From DRQF01 sp964559135 (lineage in GTDB: Bacteria; Planctomycetota; GCA-002687715; DRQF01): a stretch of DNA of 33,470 bases. Under the pieces are notes generated by a model. The model did not search any database and was not told the origin of the DNA. It saw only the letters and a list, made by a program, of their open reading frames with translations. The stretch covers positions 1 to 33,470 of the forward strand of contig CAZLGG010000038.1 in assembly GCA_964559135.1 (NCBI GenBank), written 5' to 3'. Position 1 is the stretch's first letter; every line of letters starts with the position of its first letter. Shown one piece after another: positions 23,196 through 30,587 of the stretch. A program made the position numbers and the translations under genes.

Positions 23196-24443
23196 ATGAA
23201 GAAGTCCCTTCCTGCCTTTTTGGCCCTCCTGATCGCCATCGCTCTCAGCGGCCAGATCAGCGCTCAGCTCACAATCAACGACGCCAACGCGGCCCTCGAC
23301 ATCAACGGCATGCAGCCGAGCGTGGTCGACCCCGCCAACCACCTCATCCCCCTCAACGTCACCAACGTGACGAACCTGGACATCCACATCAACAGCGGGC
23401 CCAACGCCAACGTCGGCGTCATCCTCCTGGCGAGCGGCAGCTCGATCACGGGCCCCGTCCTCCCCGTCCCCTGGGGCGACTCCATCGACATCGGTATGCT
23501 GAACGGCATGGGTGGCCTGACAAACGTGGCCTTGGTCACCGACGGCGTGGCCTTTTCGGCGAACCCGCTGCTCGATCCTTTCGCAGTCACCGACATCAGC
23601 GGCGATTATGACTACATGGGCACCGTTTCGCCGGGTCTCGCCGCCCTCGCCGATCCCAGCGTCGCGGTTCAGGCCATCCTCCAGGATCCCACGGCAGCTC
23701 CGTTCTTCTTCGACAACACCGAGGCGGGGGACATGAGCTTCTTCGCGGGCCCCGCTCTCACATCCTATACCCTGGGCGACGACGCCAGCGTCACACACAA
23801 CCTGGGCATCCAAATCGATTTCGGAGGCACCCTCTACAGCTCCGTCATCCTCAACTCCAACGGCTTCATCACTTTCGTCGCGGGGTCCGGTGATTTCACC
23901 GAAAGCATGCCTGAATTCTTCGGAGGATGGGGGACCCCCAACAACCCCGGCGTGGCTCTCGCCTACAGCGACTTGAACAATGGTGGTACGGGTAGCGGCG
24001 CCACCTACGACGTCCTCGAAGACCCTGTCACCGGAATGGTCGAGTGCCAGTTCAACAACCAGAACTGGTGGAGTGCAAATAGTCCCGCCGGAAGCTTCAA
24101 GGCCATTTTCAACGACATCGGCACCGTGGCGGCGGGCGGCGTGATCGCGGACCTCACCGGCCTCACCCCCGACCCCACCAACGGCGACGACTTCATCATC
24201 GGCGTGACCGACGGGGATGACTCTTCGCTCTCGGGTGTGGGCACCGACACCGACTTGTCCGACGGCGCCAACACCGGTTTCGTCAATGCGATCGCAACGG
24301 GCTACACCAGCATCGGCCTGCCGGACTCCGTCGGCGAGCTGTTCCAGTCCGCCCTCACCACCGGAACGACCGGCGGGGCAGGCGATCCTCCCGCGGTGAT
24401 CAACTTCCTCCACCTCGGAAGTTTCCAGTGGTTCATTTTCTGA
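23196..24443 (+). CDS. Secreted Asn/Asp/Gly-rich beta protein of unknown function
   Basis: The 415-residue protein has a clear Sec signal peptide (about 1-24, cleavage after QISA). The mature part is acidic, rich in Asn, Gly, Asp and Thr, and nearly without Cys. A middle section (about 190-310) with LGIQIDFGGTLYSSVILNSN, GFITFVAGSGDF, VALAYSDLNNGG and GMVECQFNNQNWW resembles beta-sandwich domains found in exported proteins of Planctomycetota, with a faint likeness to nidogen-type (NIDO) regions. Asp-rich loops later (GVTDGDDSSLSGVGTDTDLS) could bind calcium. The ATG has CGGAG eight bases upstream; a TTG just before is possible. It ends before a strong terminator at 24472-24499. Function not known. 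Confidence 0.78.
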   Translation: MKKSLPAFLALLIAIALSGQISAQLTINDANAALDINGMQPSVVDPANHLIPLNVTNVTNLDIHINSGPNANVGVILLASGSSITGPVLPVPWGDSIDIGMLNGMGGLTNVALVTDGVAFSANPLLDPFAVTDISGDYDYMGTVSPGLAALADPSVAVQAILQDPTAAPFFFDNTEAGDMSFFAGPALTSYTLGDDASVTHNLGIQIDFGGTLYSSVILNSNGFITFVAGSGDFTESMPEFFGGWGTPNNPGVALAYSDLNNGGTGSGATYDVLEDPVTGMVECQFNNQNWWSANSPAGSFKAIFNDIGTVAAGGVIADLTGLTPDPTNGDDFIIGVTDGDDSSLSGVGTDTDLSDGANTGFVNAIATGYTSIGLPDSVGELFQSALTTGTTGGAGDPPAVINFLHLGSFQWFIF

Positions 24444-24471
24444 TCTCGACCTCGTCGAGCTGAAATGAGGT

Positions 24472-24499
24472 GGGCGTCGCCTTCAGGCGGCGCCCTTTT
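24472..24499 (+). terminator. Rho-independent terminator
   Basis: A ten-pair stem (GGGCGTCGCC / GGCGGCGCCC, one G-U pair) closes a TTCA loop and is followed by TTTT. It lies 28 bp after the secreted-protein stop and insulates the universal stress gene downstream. Confidence 0.88.
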
Positions 24500-24569
24500 C
24501 ATTGGTGCACATTGGAGAATTCGGAACGCCGATTGCAAGCTGAAAGCCGTTCAAGACAAGGAGGTCGTC

Positions 24570-25478
24570 ATGAAACAGTTACGACGTATCCTCGTGGCGA
24601 CGGATTTCAGCCCTCTCGGCGACCGCGCCCTGAATCTGGCCGCACACCTCGCGCGAAAGTCGAACGCGCAGGTCACTGCTGTCCATGCCATGGCTTATCT
24701 TCCCCACGGTCACCCCTACGATCAATTCGAGAACGATCTCACCACCGAATTGAAGTCGAGGTTGGGAGCATCGAACGCCCCTCTTCAGCCGGAGTGGGCC
24801 GCCATCGTCCGTGTGGGCAAGCCGCACCGCGTGATCGCGGCGTGCGCCGAAATCGTGGACGCCGACCTCGTCGTCCTGGGCGCCGGCTCGGTCAATCGCT
24901 GGGAAGAACTGAATCTGGGAGCGACGGCGGATCGCATGCTCCGAGTCAGTCATCGCCCCGTACTCCTCGTCGATCCGCGAAAAGACGCAAGCAATTTTGG
25001 CCGTCTGCTCGTTGCGGTCGACCCGTTGGAAGACCAGACGAGGCTCCTCGACCAGGCCTCGACCCTCGCCGGCGTCACCGGCGCCGACGTGGAGGTCTTG
25101 GGCATCGAGGAGTTGCGCTCGCACTATCCCCATCTCGACAAGGTGGGGCCCGTCGTCTCGGACTTCTGGCATGCTTTGGGCCAGGCCCGAGTGCGCGACG
25201 AAGGTGCCGGGCCCAACGAGTTCGAGGGAGACCTCATCGCGAGGCTGGAGAAACAGGTGAGGACAAGTCCCCTGGCGAAACTCGCCACACCCGTGGGGAC
25301 GAAATTCATCAAGGCTCCAACGGCGCACGAGGGGATCTTGCAGGAGGCAACCTCGGTCGGTGCCGACGTCATCGTCATGGGGACCCACGTTCGCAATCCC
25401 ATCACCTCGGCCATCCTGGGGAGTACGGCGGAGCGCGTGGCGAAATCCCTGCCGTGCCACCTTCTCGTGGTGCCGTGA
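24570..25478 (+). CDS. Tandem universal stress protein (two UspA domains)
   Basis: The 302-residue cytoplasmic protein has two UspA folds. Domain 1 (about 1-142) starts RRILVATDFSPLGDRALNLA and ends with DLVVLGAGSVNRWEELNLGATADRML, cited in parts, and RPVLLVD. Domain 2 (about 150-302) starts GRLLVAVDPLEDQTRLL and ends with ADVIVMGTHVRNPITSAILGSTAERV and CHLLVVP. The GxxxR/N-type ATP loop is present in both forms, less clear in domain 1. Usp proteins are induced by starvation, oxygen limitation and other stress and modulate partners through nucleotide binding. AAGGAGG precedes the ATG at ideal spacing. It has its own promoter region after the terminator at 24472-24499 and converges on lon, 8 bp apart. 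Confidence 0.93.
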   Translation: MKQLRRILVATDFSPLGDRALNLAAHLARKSNAQVTAVHAMAYLPHGHPYDQFENDLTTELKSRLGASNAPLQPEWAAIVRVGKPHRVIAACAEIVDADLVVLGAGSVNRWEELNLGATADRMLRVSHRPVLLVDPRKDASNFGRLLVAVDPLEDQTRLLDQASTLAGVTGADVEVLGIEELRSHYPHLDKVGPVVSDFWHALGQARVRDEGAGPNEFEGDLIARLEKQVRTSPLAKLATPVGTKFIKAPTAHEGILQEATSVGADVIVMGTHVRNPITSAILGSTAERVAKSLPCHLLVVP

Positions 25479-25489
25479 CCGACAGGTCA
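25476..25489. terminator. Short hairpin containing both convergent stop codons
   Basis: TGACC-GACA-GGTCA: the first three bases are the stop of the universal stress gene, the last three (on the other strand) the stop of lon. No U-run follows on either side, so it is weak as terminator. Confidence 0.3.
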
Positions 25490-27877
25490 GGCCGGGGCGG
25501 CGGCTTCCAGTTCCCCTTCCAAAGCCAGGTCCGGGATCTGGTGGACGTGTTCGAGGAATACGAATTCCATGTCGCGCCGGGCGGACTCGGGAAGGTCGAC
25601 CAGGTCCTTCTCGTTCCGCTTCGGCAAAAGGACGCGTCGAAGCCCCGCGGCCTGGGCGGCGAGGACTTTTTCCTTTATCCCTCCAACGGGAAGAACGAGT
25701 CCCCTCAAGCTGATCTCACCCGTCATGGCCACGTCGTGGCGCACCTTTCGATCGAGCAAGAGGGATAGCAGAGCCGTGTAGATCGCGACCCCCGCGCTGG
25801 GTCCGTCCTTGGGGACTGCGCCCGCGGGGACATGCACGTGAATCTCACCCTCGTCAAAAAAAGCGAGATCGATCCCACGCTCGTAGGCTTCCAGCTTGAC
25901 CAGGCTGAGCGCCGCACGGGCGCTCTCCTTCATCACGTCGCCCAACTGACCGGTGAGGACGAATCCGCCCTTTCCGGGAATACGCGTGCTTTCGACGAAG
26001 AGGATCTCTCCCCCCACGGGAGTCCAAGCCAATCCGGTTGCGACTCCCGTCACGGAGGTGCGAAGGGCGATTTCCGACTCGTAGCGACGCGGCCCGAGTA
26101 TGCGCAAGACATCGTCCGCGTCGATGGTCACCGAAGCGGTTTCTCCCTCGGCGATGCGGGTCGCGACGGAGCGAGCGAGGGCGTGGAGACTGCGCTCGAG
26201 AAGTCGACAGCCCGCCTCGCGGGCGTAGCCCCGAACCAGCTCAATGAGCGCTGCGTCCGTGACCCGGCAACGGTCCTTGTCCAAGCCCGTGGAGGCCAAG
26301 GCCTTGGGGAGAAGATAGCGCTTGGCGATCTCCAGCTTCTCCTCGTGGGTGTAACCGGGGATCTCGATGATCTCCAGGCGGTCACGGAGGGGGCCGGGAA
26401 TCTGATCGAGGACGTTGGCGGTCCCGATGAAAAGGACACGCGAGAGATCGAAAGGGACTCCCAGATAGTGGTCGCGGAATTCTCGATTCTGTTCCGGATC
26501 CAGGACTTCGAGGAGGGCTGCGGCGGGATCACCTCGAAAGCTTGCCCCCAGCTTGTCCATCTCGTCCAACATGAAAACGGGATTCGCCACTTCCGCCTTG
26601 CGAAGACTCTGGATGATGTTCCCGGGCATGGCCCCGATGTAGGTCCGCCGGTGGCCTCGGATCTCCGATTCGTCGTGAACCCCACCCAGGCTCAGGCGGA
26701 TGAACGGCCTATTCAAGGCGCGGGCGACGCTCTTTCCGATCGAGGTCTTCCCCACTCCGGGCGGCCCCACCAGGCAGAGAATGGGGCCCTTCCCCTCGGG
26801 GGCGAGTTTCTTCACGGCGAGGAACTCGAGGATGCGCTTCTTGACCTTTTCCAACCCGTAGTGGTCCTCGTCGAGGATCCTCCGCGCTCGAGCGATGTCC
26901 AAGGACTCCTCGGCGAATCGGGACCATGGGAGTTCGATCATCCACTCGAGGTAATCGCGAATCACGGAATTCTCAGGACTCGATTCCGGAATCCGGCCCA
27001 GCCGGTCCAGTTCTCTCATGGCTTCGCCAAGAGCTTCCTCAGGTAAGTTCGCGCCCTCGATGCGCTTGCGCAGCTCATCGACTTCAGCGCCCCCGCGCTC
27101 TCCGAGTTCCTTCTGGATGACCTCGAGCTCCTTGCGCAGGCGATACTCCCTTTCGGCACGACTCATCTCACCCTGGGCCTTGTCGCGGATCTCCCGCGAT
27201 AGAGTCAGGACGCGTCGGTAGTCGTCGAGTTTCTCGATGACAGCGTCGATGCGTTGGGGGAGGTCGGCAGTCTCGAGCAGGGCCTGCTTCTCCTCCGGCG
27301 TGATGTCGAGGAGGTTGGCGAGAAGATCCGTCAATTGCGCCGGAGAATCCACAGCGCTCAGCATCTGCGCCATGCCTTCGGGGGGGTGGGGCATGAGGCT
27401 CACGATCTCACCCGCCTTCTCCTGCATCACGAGATGCCGCGCCTTGATCTCGTCGGTCAGTTCCTCGGAAGCATCACCCTCGAGCCAGCGAACGCGCGCC
27501 TCCAGAACGTCATCTTCGCGAACGAACGCCTCGATCCGGAAGCGTCGCCGCCCCTGGACAATAGCGCTCCCGGTGCCATCCGGTGCCGCGACGTAGCGGA
27601 GAATTTCGCACGAGGTTCCGACCGCATACAGGTCCTCCGGTCCCGGGTGCTCGACGGAGGAATCTTTTTGCAAGACGATGCCCAAGCCCCTTTCTTCACC
27701 GATGGCCGTCTGAACGGCCTTCAGTGAGCGGGGTCGCCCGACGGCAATCGGAAGAACGACGCCCGGAAAAAGCACCGTCTGACGAACGGGAAGAATCAGC
27801 AGGAGATCTTCGGAGTCGCTTCTCGAAACCTCCGGAAGGCCTGTCTGCTCCCCATGCGATTCCGTGGTGTCACTCAT
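25487..27877 (-). CDS. lon: ATP-dependent Lon protease
   Basis: Lon is a cytoplasmic hexameric AAA+ protease that removes damaged and regulatory proteins. The 796-residue length is normal. The N-terminal substrate domain starts LLLILPVRQTVLFPGVVLPI (about 25-44). A coiled-coil linker with SRAEREYRLRKELEVIQKEL follows (239-258). The ATPase has Walker A GPPGVGKT (371-378) and Walker B VFMLDEMDK. The protease domain carries the catalytic dyad Ser694 (DGPSAG) and Lys737 (GGIKEK), 43 residues apart as in E. coli Lon. The ATG overlaps the hsp20 stop as ATGA and has GGGAGG five bases upstream. It is therefore the last gene of the chain that begins with nap. A longer in-frame opening exists upstream but runs through hsp20 and is not supported. 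Confidence 0.98.
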   Translation of the reverse strand: MSDTTESHGEQTGLPEVSRSDSEDLLLILPVRQTVLFPGVVLPIAVGRPRSLKAVQTAIGEERGLGIVLQKDSSVEHPGPEDLYAVGTSCEILRYVAAPDGTGSAIVQGRRRFRIEAFVREDDVLEARVRWLEGDASEELTDEIKARHLVMQEKAGEIVSLMPHPPEGMAQMLSAVDSPAQLTDLLANLLDITPEEKQALLETADLPQRIDAVIEKLDDYRRVLTLSREIRDKAQGEMSRAEREYRLRKELEVIQKELGERGGAEVDELRKRIEGANLPEEALGEAMRELDRLGRIPESSPENSVIRDYLEWMIELPWSRFAEESLDIARARRILDEDHYGLEKVKKRILEFLAVKKLAPEGKGPILCLVGPPGVGKTSIGKSVARALNRPFIRLSLGGVHDESEIRGHRRTYIGAMPGNIIQSLRKAEVANPVFMLDEMDKLGASFRGDPAAALLEVLDPEQNREFRDHYLGVPFDLSRVLFIGTANVLDQIPGPLRDRLEIIEIPGYTHEEKLEIAKRYLLPKALASTGLDKDRCRVTDAALIELVRGYAREAGCRLLERSLHALARSVATRIAEGETASVTIDADDVLRILGPRRYESEIALRTSVTGVATGLAWTPVGGEILFVESTRIPGKGGFVLTGQLGDVMKESARAALSLVKLEAYERGIDLAFFDEGEIHVHVPAGAVPKDGPSAGVAIYTALLSLLLDRKVRHDVAMTGEISLRGLVLPVGGIKEKVLAAQAAGLRRVLLPKRNEKDLVDLPESARRDMEFVFLEHVHQIPDLALEGELEAAAPA

Positions 27878-28284
27878 TGGCCGCCTCCCCTCTTGAGCAC
27901 CAACATCAAGCATCCGTCGCAAAACCGCGGGGCCTGGATCTCGAAGGAACCGGAGGGAAGAGGCACGATGCGCTCGAACTCGCCGTGAGGAATCTCCAAG
28001 CGATGAACGTGCGCCCCCCGAAGCCCCATCGGCAGGCGACGCGTCCCGCGAATCACGACCCGCCCCGCCTGAACTCCGACGTGGACCTGTTTCGGATCGA
28101 CTCCAGGCAGCGCGGCCAAGACGATGAGCCCGTCGGGGACCTCGAAGACATCCACGGCGGGGCGCCAACAGCGCCGAGAAGGCCGACCGGACCCTCTATC
28201 GAGCAGACGGTCCTGAAGCCTGTCGACCTCGTCCAGCAACCTTCGTGCTCGTTCCCACATCCAAAGTTCCGGATCGATCGCCAT
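27874..28284 (-). CDS. Small heat-shock protein (Hsp20/alpha-crystallin family)
   Basis: The 136-residue cytoplasmic chaperone has a short N-terminal arm with WERARRLLDEVDRLQDRLLD, then an alpha-crystallin domain: WRPAVDVFEVPDGLIVLAALPGV (cited in parts) with the typical Pro/Asp-x-x-Glu start, VGVQAGRVVIRGTRR, and the Glu-Phe-Glu-Arg-Ile-Val-Pro-Leu-Pro block in strand 7 (EIPHGEFERIVPLP). The C-terminal I/V-x-I anchor motif is not clear; the protein ends MLVLKRGGGQ. It should hold unfolding clients for refolding or degradation. Its stop overlaps lon as ATGA, pairing a holdase with a protease. Its start lies inside the 3' end of napH (89-bp overlap), with GGGAGG upstream of the ATG. Confidence 0.88.
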   Translation of the reverse strand: MAIDPELWMWERARRLLDEVDRLQDRLLDRGSGRPSRRCWRPAVDVFEVPDGLIVLAALPGVDPKQVHVGVQAGRVVIRGTRRLPMGLRGAHVHRLEIPHGEFERIVPLPSGSFEIQAPRFCDGCLMLVLKRGGGQ

Positions 28285-29194
28285 GAGGAGTCCTCCCAGA
28301 CAGGTGTTTCGCTTCCGAAGGGTCGCCATCCACCTCCTGCAACCCCGACGCGGGCCCATGGGTCCCGGGGCCTGACCCCCACTGCCAATGCAGCACCCCC
28401 TGGCCGCAAACCTCCAGGCAACTTCCGCAGCGCGTGCAGTCGGGGTCATCGACCGCGGGCTTTCCCGCCAAGCTATGATCCTCCATCACGCGAATTCCCA
28501 TGGGGCAGTGTAGCGTACAGCGATGGCACGGCGCCCGTCCAGCGAGTTCTCGACGAATGCCGATCCGAAGCCACGCCCTTTGCCCGAGGAGGGCCAACCA
28601 GCCGCCCAGAGGGCACAAGGAACGACACCAAAGCCGAGGGGCGATCCATTCCACCACCGCCAGGATGCCCAGAAACACAGCGGCCGATGTCACGCCCCAC
28701 TGCAAGGTCCATACGACGAGATTGATGGGAGAGAGAGTCTGGAACACCGGAAACCGCCCGACCAACGCAAAGCCCACGACCGCGCCCAGCATGAGGGCTC
28801 GGGTGACACGGGGAAGCATCCACGAGGGCATCTTCCGACGCGTCTTGAGCACGACTTTGACAGCCACGCGCCGCCGGAGAGCTCCATTGAGATCGAGCAG
28901 GAAGCCGAGGGGGCAGATCCAGCCGCAGAAGACGGGACCGAAAACGATCGCCAGAAGCATGAGAAGCGCCGCACCGAGGGCCAGCGTTGCCGTGAAGGCT
29001 CGCGAAGCGATCATCACCTCGAGAGCCGCGAGGGGGTCCGCGAAAGGAACGACGCCGAAGAGACGCGTCGACGTCGCCGACCCGACGAGCCAGTGATGTT
29101 CGCTCCGCACACCCAGCACCAACAGCGTCAAGAACGCCGCAGCCGTCACGCGACGCGCCCATGTCCACCACGGCCGTCGTCGTGAAGACTTCAT
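28196..29194 (-). CDS. napH: NapH-type membrane quinol dehydrogenase component
   Basis: NapH, with NapG, oxidises quinol and passes electrons toward periplasmic nitrate reductase. The 332-residue protein has about four membrane helices. Helix-end motifs are FCGWICPLGF (Cys90/Cys94) and WCRSLCPLGGW (Cys190/Cys194). Two ferredoxin-type motifs follow: CHRCTLHCP (Cys223, 226, 230; only three Cys with the order C-x2-C-x3-C) and CTRCGSCLEVCG (Cys253, 256, 259, 263). NapH is usually about 270-300 residues; the last 60 residues here are a low-complexity polar tail that reads into hsp20 in another frame, suggesting loss of an earlier stop. It overlaps napG as ATGA and has GGGAGG before its ATG. Confidence 0.9.
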   Translation of the reverse strand: MKSSRRRPWWTWARRVTAAAFLTLLVLGVRSEHHWLVGSATSTRLFGVVPFADPLAALEVMIASRAFTATLALGAALLMLLAIVFGPVFCGWICPLGFLLDLNGALRRRVAVKVVLKTRRKMPSWMLPRVTRALMLGAVVGFALVGRFPVFQTLSPINLVVWTLQWGVTSAAVFLGILAVVEWIAPRLWCRSLCPLGGWLALLGQRAWLRIGIRRELAGRAPCHRCTLHCPMGIRVMEDHSLAGKPAVDDPDCTRCGSCLEVCGQGVLHWQWGSGPGTHGPASGLQEVDGDPSEAKHLSGRTPHGDRSGTLDVGTSTKVAGRGRQASGPSAR

Positions 29195-29784
29195 GATTTC
29201 CCTCCCTCGAAATCGACGGTCGGCACGATGCGAATGGCGCTGGGCTCGGCCAGACAGGCCTTGTCACAAAGACCGCACCCGATGCATGCGTCCTCCACGA
29301 TGACGGGTCTGAGCATGGAGTCGAACCGGATGGCTTGGTTTGGGAACGGGCACTTGTGCCAGCACGCCCTGCAAACGACGCCGTTGTATGCCAAGCACGT
29401 CTCCGGGTCGATGACGGCCACGCCCATGTCGATGGACTCGACGTCCCCGGGATCCGTGAGAGCCCCTGTCGGGCACGCATCGATGCAACGGAGCGAATCG
29501 TAGCCCTTGCACAGGAAGCAGGGGGTCTCTCGAGGGACGAGGTACGGAGTCCCGCGGTCGCGCAGACGCCCGTCATCGTCATGACGCAGGGTCCCATAGG
29601 GGCAGGCGACGATGCACTGCCCGCACCGGATGCAGGCGGCCAAGAAATCCTCCTCGGTCAGCGCCCCCGGGGGGCGCAGACGATGGGGCCCCGTGTGCGC
29701 CCCATCCATGGACCTCCAGAGTCCGCCCGCACCCGCCCCGGCGACGACACCGAGGACGCCAAGAAACTCCCGTCGACCGATCAT
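29191..29784 (-). CDS. napG: NapG-type periplasmic ferredoxin with Tat signal
   Basis: The 197-residue protein starts with a twin-arginine signal (GRREFLGVLGVVAGAGAGG), so it is exported folded with its iron-sulfur clusters. Four 4Fe-4S sites are visible: CIRCGQCIVACP (Cys51-61); CFLCKGYDSLRCIDACP (Cys89, 92, 100, 104); a third with Cys130, 138, 141 and 145 (CRACWHKCP); and CIGCGLCDKAC (Cys167-177). This is the MauM/NapG pattern. It should work with NapH as electron route from quinol to the NapB/NapA pair. It follows napB by 3 bp and overlaps napH by 4 bp. The ribosome site is weak, as expected for coupled translation. Confidence 0.93.
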   Translation of the reverse strand: MIGRREFLGVLGVVAGAGAGGLWRSMDGAHTGPHRLRPPGALTEEDFLAACIRCGQCIVACPYGTLRHDDDGRLRDRGTPYLVPRETPCFLCKGYDSLRCIDACPTGALTDPGDVESIDMGVAVIDPETCLAYNGVVCRACWHKCPFPNQAIRFDSMLRPVIVEDACIGCGLCDKACLAEPSAIRIVPTVDFEGGKS

Positions 29785-29787
29785 GGC

Positions 29788-30567
29788 TCAATGCCTCTTG
29801 GGGTCGGAGTCCAACACTCTCACCTGAACGTGACAGGTCCGGCATTTCGCCTTCAAGGCCAGAGGAGGCAACCCCTTGTGGCGCACCTTCGGCGCGCCCA
29901 TGAGGCCGTCCTCGTGGCAAAGCAGACAATCGTCCTTCCGCCACGCTTTCCGGTGGTGTGCGGAAGCCGGAATCATCGGTGGAAAGGCGAAGTCGGCAAA
30001 CCCGGCGTCGATGGGGGAACGCTTCCTCTGGGTCGGTTTCTTGCCGGGTTCGAAAACGTGACAAGAGCGGCATTTCGCCACCTTCAACAGATCGGGCATG
30101 CCCTTGTGCCGCACCTCGGGGGCCTCGCCGACACCCGTCTCATGACAACGCAAGCAATCGTTGCGGCGCCATGCCTTCCGATGCTGCTTCGTATCGGACA
30201 GGGTGGGAGGAAAGGCGTTGGCCGCAAAATCCTCGTCATGGGGCTTTGCCTGCATGACGGGTTTGCGCTTCGCTTTCGACTTGTCCTGATCCTGAGGTGT
30301 AGCAACCGAGCGTGCGGGCGACGCTTTGGGTTTGTCCTCCGTCGCCTCGGCGATGACGGGGCGAGGGTGCGGGTTGACCGACAGCTCCGCCTCGACCTTG
30401 GCGGGGATCGCCTCGGCCTCCTCATGGGCAGCGGGCTGCGCCGCGGGTTTCTCGGTCTCGACGGTGGTGGCCGGTTTCTCCGAGCCCCAGCACCCGTCGC
30501 TCCCGCAACTGGGCGTCAGCCAGAGCGCCAACAGAGCCCAGACGATGAATTCGGGGCACCATCTCAT
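29788..30567 (-). CDS. napB: Four-heme, duplicated NapB-like cytochrome c
   Basis: NapB is normally a diheme periplasmic cytochrome that reduces NapA. This 259-residue protein has four CxxCH sites: 138-142, 166-170, 214-218 and 242-246. They fall into two NapB-like units, about 118-171 and 194-247, each with AFPP, HRKAW, CLxCH, a VRHKG block and KCRxCHV; by hand count 33 of 55 aligned positions are identical. NapB shows the same AFPPxIP plus two hemes. Before the units is a hydrophobic signal with possible lipidation Cys21 (LTPSC), then about 90 residues rich in Ala, Pro, Lys and Glu, likely a flexible stalk. A strong AAAGGAGG precedes the ATG. It lies between napA and napG, so a role as electron donor to NapA is likely. 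Confidence 0.9.
   Translation of the reverse strand: MRWCPEFIVWALLALWLTPSCGSDGCWGSEKPATTVETEKPAAQPAAHEEAEAIPAKVEAELSVNPHPRPVIAEATEDKPKASPARSVATPQDQDKSKAKRKPVMQAKPHDEDFAANAFPPTLSDTKQHRKAWRRNDCLRCHETGVGEAPEVRHKGMPDLLKVAKCRSCHVFEPGKKPTQRKRSPIDAGFADFAFPPMIPASAHHRKAWRKDDCLLCHEDGLMGAPKVRHKGLPPLALKAKCRTCHVQVRVLDSDPKRH
29827..29988 (-). repeat. NapB-like unit 2 of the tandem duplication
   Basis: Codons 194-247 of napB, containing hemes CLLCH and CRTCH. Its AFPPMIPASAHHRKAW start is closer to ordinary NapB than unit 1 is. Confidence 0.85.
30055..30216 (-). repeat. NapB-like unit 1 of the tandem duplication
   Basis: Codons 118-171 of napB, containing hemes CLRCH and CRSCH. It is the membrane-proximal unit, next to the Ala/Pro/Lys stalk. 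Its partner unit lies 76 codons further along without gaps. Confidence 0.85.
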
Positions 30568-30587
30568 GGTGATCCTCCTTTCGCGCT

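Noticed and set aside
22926..24413. Minus-strand open frame of 495 codons
   Set aside because: Antisense to the secreted protein with a clear signal peptide and terminator. The Val/Gly/Asp/Glu-rich content reflects the reversed Asn/Asp/Gly codons.
27878..28168. Longer start for Lon
   Set aside because: The extension reads through hsp20 in another frame and is Arg/Ser-rich. The ATG at 27877 has a strong ribosome site and starts the known Lon domain.
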